Of a stretch of DNA of 64,000 nucleotides, positions 60,213-64,000 are shown piece by piece. The stretch is taken from assembly GCA_035578155.1 (NCBI GenBank), contig JAPWDM010000001.1, positions 86,855,150-86,919,149 on the forward strand, given 5' to 3'. The translations under genes were made by a program, and so were the position numbers. This DNA comes from Brachynemurus nebulosus. Taxonomy: Eukaryota > Arthropoda > Insecta > Neuroptera > Myrmeleontidae. Each line of letters starts with the position of its first letter. The first letter of the stretch is position 1. Below the pieces are notes generated by a model. It was not told where the DNA came from, made no database searches, and was given only the letters and a program-made list of their open reading frames with translations.

Positions 60213-62530
60213 GCCTAATAGGTAGAATGATGAAATCGGAAGCGAATTATAGATTTTTGAAGATGTCTTTTCATTTTTACCAAAATTAGGCACGAAGTGA
60301 CCGTAGAAGAAGCTTGCTGTATCAATCATATTTTTAAAGGGTTTCGTCATTTTGATTGCAAAAATAAAAAAATTTGTACCAAATTATTTAAATTCAAATC
60401 ACATCCATAATTTTTCCTCTAATCAACCAGAAAGATTTTTTCTTTTTAATTTGATGATGTTATCAAGTTTACTAAAAATTTTTCAGTGCTTCAGAAATCG
60501 CAAGTATAATGGTAGAATGATGAATTTTGTCAGTTTTGCTTATCATAAATTACAAATTGAAATTATTTTTCCATTTCTGACTACGTATGATTCTAGGGTT
60601 AAATATTAATAGGTAACGTAAAAAGTTAAATATTATTAGAATTATAAAAGAAAAAGCTACTAAAACTATAATTACCAATAGGAAAACAATTATTAATAAA
60701 AACACATATCAATAAAATCTAACACTATCAAAAATCAAAGTTTAAAAACAATATTTGAACTGCCACAGCTCTGAACAAAATCGAAAAGAATAAATCATTT
60801 TATAAATTTATATGTACACCCCTCGTTTCTAATCAGCAAAAGCCTATCATATATGTACAACTTCCAACACATACTTCCAGAGCGAATCAGAGTGAGAATA
60901 CTGTATGTAATATACGTAGTATATTACTATTATTTATACTGTGCTACAGACGATCCATAATATTGTACAACCTCGGATTTTGTGCAACATTATTGAGTGT
61001 GTAGGGGCCGCTTAAGAGAGTGTAACACGCTTGTAGACGGTGTATATGTACTTGGTACTCTTCTGGTATCAAGGTTACTCAAAACTCATTGTCTGTACGG
61101 CTAGTATAAAAAGAAAGAACATCAACTACACTTTTGACTCGTTGTAAGCAACGATAAAGGACCGGTCAGTCCGGTTCGGGCATTCGTAACGCGACCGCAG
61201 CTTGCTCGTACCATGGCACGTGGCACAATGCGATCATTGGACGTTCACACCAATGCGGGCAACTCATAGAAACTATTTAGATAAAAATACAGTAGAACCG
61301 AACAATGATATTGATATGAACAATGATGCTACTGAAGTGGATAGACGTGTCAAACATAAAAGGCTTTGAAATTGTGTACAAGTACCATAAAATACCTCAT
61401 TATGTATATTTTAAGTAGGTATACTTTGCGACTATTCACAGTTAAAAAGTGAATCGATCGGTACTGACAAATTTGTAACAAATGAATTACTAAGTGTATT
61501 TTTTTCTCTATAAATAAATATAATTTATGTGTAGAAAAATAAGTTAAATTTTATAATACATGTAACAATATTAATATTTGATTATTGTTCAATCTTCTAA
61601 TTTTAATAATTTTAAAAGTAATGAATTTGATTCTGGTAGTGACGTGTCCGCACACATAATAACTAACACGTACACAAATATATTATGGGTGTATTAGTAT
61701 AAAATGACATTTTTATAGTTTTTTTCTATTTATTACAATAACTAAACGTCTAATATTAAAAAAAAAATAGTTTTTTAATGATTCAAAAACATAAAAGAAA
61801 ATAACTTTCAGTTTTTGATTTAAATCTTAAAGTTGGTTTTTAATGACACAACTTACTTAAATACATACCACTGATTCACCTCAATCATTCTTTGGCATTT
61901 GCTCGTACGTTAAAAATTCTAACTTTGAAAATTTATTTCTTCTAAACTACACGTCAGAAATTATTCAAAATAGTGTCAGTGAATGCATCATATCTTTCTC
62001 TATAATATACAAAAATTTAAAATTTTAAACTTGGAAAATTTCAAGTGATCGATTCACTTTAAATGCAAGTTTTTTATTTTATTAAAATCTATAGGGGAGG
62101 GTGGTCCCATACCGACCGGTCGTACCATACTCAGACTTACCAGTAGCACAAGTTCCAAGAATTCGAACTTACGAAAGTTGTCTTGTTGAAGTGAGCAGTG
62201 TATTTGTTTTTAAAAGATTTTATTTAACTTGCAGTGTTCGTATGTTTGTTTAGATCAAATCTTGCAATCAATATTTAAACAACTTCTAATTGAGCTGGTG
62301 GTTTCAAATTTTGCATATGTGTATAACTTGGAAGACAATGCAGTATTGTATAATAAGTTTTGTTCTAAATTCCCTCAAAACTAGAATTGCTGATTTTTGG
62401 TCTTATGCAAATTTTTGACATTTCAAACTGTCAAATATTGTCCCATGATTTTATATTGCAATTTTGTAGTTTCTATAGTTATGTTTGACTTTCTAAATAA
62501 ATTGTGATTAAACTAAAGTCTAAAAAAAAA
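60213..62530. other. Mostly noncoding
   Basis: AT-rich. 61110-61270 is GC-richer, with TATAAAAAGAAAG and an ACCGGTCAGTCCGGT palindrome-like phrase; AAAGGACCGGTCAG also occurs at 17102-17115. Could be an element end or a promoter. No supported gene. Confidence 0.35.
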
Positions 62531-62532
62531 AA

Positions 62533-63535
62533 TAGTAAAAAAAATAGTTTTTTAAAGTAAGCTTTTATTTAAGGTAGTAGTCTGGTAACTCGCGCTGTTT
62601 TTCATGTCTATTTTTAGGGGCATTTCTTTTTGAGCAAGAACAAATGAAAAGTTTTGAATTTTTATATGTTTTTATTTACATCTTAAGATTACAAAAAAAA
62701 AATTTTTTTCAACAAATTAAATTTTGTTTTATTATTATTATTACTTAAAGTTGGCGTCTCAAAAAAAAAAGCGCTTGGATGGTCCGGGTGATTTTGACTC
62801 TTGGGGACATCTGAAATCAAAAATTCTTAATTAGTCTTAATCTATAGATATGTCATTCTGGTCGGAACTAGAATTATGAAATTTTATCGAAAAATAACAA
62901 AATGGCGCACTTCGAAAAAAAAATTTTTGTCGCACAAAAACGGTTGTAAAATGAAAAATTAGGGGTGAAAAAAATTAATTCTAGTTCCGACCAGAATGAC
63001 ATATCTATAGATTAAGACTAATTAAGAATTTTTGATTTCAGATGTTCTCAAGAGTCAAAATCATCCGAGACATCCACGTGCTTTTTTTTAGGCGCCAACT
63101 TCAAGTGATAATAATAATAATAATAAAACAAAATCCTCCAGATGTAAATAAAAACATTAAAAATTCAAAACTTTTCATTTGTTCCTTCTCAAAAAAAAAA
63201 AAAAAAAAAATGTCCCTAAAAATAGGCATGAAAACCAGCGCGAGTTACCAGACTACTATCTTAAAAATGAACTAAAATGTATAAAATAACTTTTGAGTGA
63301 AGTTTGAAGCAATGTGCAACATAATTTGTAAAAGCTTGAGGCGTTTAACCAAGTTTAGTAACTACTGAGGAGTAAAGGGGCTACTCAGTTCTGAAACAAA
63401 AATAAAATAATAACGCCTCAAGATTTTATAAATTATGTTGCACATTGCTTCAAACTTTACTCAAAAGTTATTGTATACATTTTAATTCATTTTTAAATAA
63501 AAGCTTACTTTTAAAAGCTATTTTTTTACTTACAA
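62533..63535. repeat. Palindrome interrupted by a TTAA MITE
   Basis: The left arm (62533-62568 plus 63261-63350) is the inverse of 63410-63535. Shared blocks include AAGTAAGCTTTTATTTAA, TAACTTTTGAGT and GAAGCAATGTGCAACATAAT. Loop about 63350-63408. The right arm is continuous where the left arm contains the MITE. Confidence 0.82.
62573..63260. mobile_element. TTAA-flanked fold-back MITE, 688 bp
   Basis: TTAA at 62569-62572 and 63261-63264. Ends GGTAGTAGTCTGGTAACTCG and, inverted, GATAGTAGTCTGGTAACTCG. The arms pair for about 310 bp, including TCTATAGATATGTCATTCTG. TTAA points to piggyBac or Kolobok mobilisation. Confidence 0.85.
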
Positions 63536-63539
63536 GTAA

Positions 63540-63880
63540 CACTAGCCAACTGACACTTACCGATTTGAATGAAACTTAACATACTCATTGAACATCGAAA
63601 AATATTAAATACGTGTTTTTTGTTTCGGCTGAATACGCTGTTTAGAGGTAGAAAACACCCCTCATCCCCAGAAAGTGGAAACAATTATGGCTAATTATTT
63701 CTGAAACGATGCATTTTCTAAAAAAGTGCTTAGGACCAAAGGTGTAGAGTTCAAAATGATGAACTTGATGGTGACCTTGAGGTCAATTTTCAAGGTCAGT
63801 TGAATATGGAAGTAATTAACCGTTGTCGGGCTTTCACCATATCGTGTATCTCTAATCACTAGAGTGAGGATATTGGTCTG
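63540..63880 (+). repeat. Repeat related to 33640-33990
   Basis: Same order: GAATGAAACTTAACATAC, TTTCGGCT-AATACGCT, TAGAAAACACCCCTC, TTTCTGAAACGATG, then GACCTTGAGGTCAATTTTCAAGG. Direct orientation. Confidence 0.75.
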
Positions 63881-63951
63881 CACAAAGGGAGTGACCAATT
63901 TTTTATAGCGGGTTCTAGCACACACTAAGTCGTCAAAAGAATGGGACACCT

Positions 63952-63964
63952 GGGGGGGGGGGGG
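63952..63964. repeat. G13 run after GGGACACCT
   Basis: Homopolymer next to GGGACACCT, like 299-324. Its length may be a sequencing estimate. Confidence 0.7.
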
Positions 63965-64000
63965 TTACTCACACTTCTGACAAGGCAATGTACCACATTA

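Overview
This is an AT-rich eukaryotic window, almost certainly from an arthropod and probably an insect. The evidence is spliceosomal introns (GT...AG), a TATA plus TCAGT-type initiator, and a mix of piggyBac, PIF/Harbinger, hAT, mariner and pogo-like elements with a DUF4780-type non-LTR retrotransposon. A hemipteran is a reasonable guess but is not proven. I see no complete host protein-coding gene, rRNA, tRNA or CRISPR array. The window is a layered stack of transposons whose order can often be read from target-site duplications (TSDs).

Region 1 (1-16.9 kb): a broken PIF/Harbinger transposase on the minus strand (16466 down to 2229) is cut by a 928-bp insert and by a 12,150-bp fold-back element (3778-15927). 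The fold-back has 3.56-kb inverted arms and an 8-bp TSD. Removing it restores the Harbinger reading frame. Each arm holds a core promoter, a 127-codon gene (intact only in the right arm) and an opposing partial ORF. Its loop holds two minisatellites and a decayed 4.0-kb piggyBac element, which itself carries a pogo-like MITE in an intron.

Region 2 (16.9-28.4 kb): an old hAT element (16891-28395) contains a TA-flanked MITE and a Harbinger-type element (17431-23045). That element contains a second hAT (17678-22622, perfect 8-bp TSD) with no visible transposase but three exons of an unidentified captured gene. A 4.7-kb palindromic element (about 23051-27737) follows, hit by a mariner copy (itself hit by an 82-bp poly(A) retroinsert) and by a 1.65-kb repeat unit. 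The hAT transposase C-terminus survives at 27899-28225.

Region 3 (28.4-45 kb): a Foldback-like element (28578-31309, 9-bp TSD) has arms built from about 170-bp tandem units. Next is an 8.5-kb hAT-type element (31414-39918, 8-bp TSD) packed with repeats. Then comes 1.6 kb of possible host DNA with a candidate first coding exon, and a second Foldback-like element (43764-44664, perfect 9-bp TSD).

Region 4 (45-64 kb): MITEs, (TA)n tracts and a decayed non-LTR retrotransposon on the minus strand (about 49449-52587). Then a 5.3-kb element with long inverted ends (53336-58671), more MITEs, and a palindrome whose left arm was hit by a TTAA-type MITE while its right arm keeps the empty site.

A family of repeats with a variable (TA)n core between conserved flanks recurs at least four times. 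Nothing here forms a working pathway. The interest lies in element architecture: several unrelated families carry very long inverted arms, and some carry captured gene pieces.
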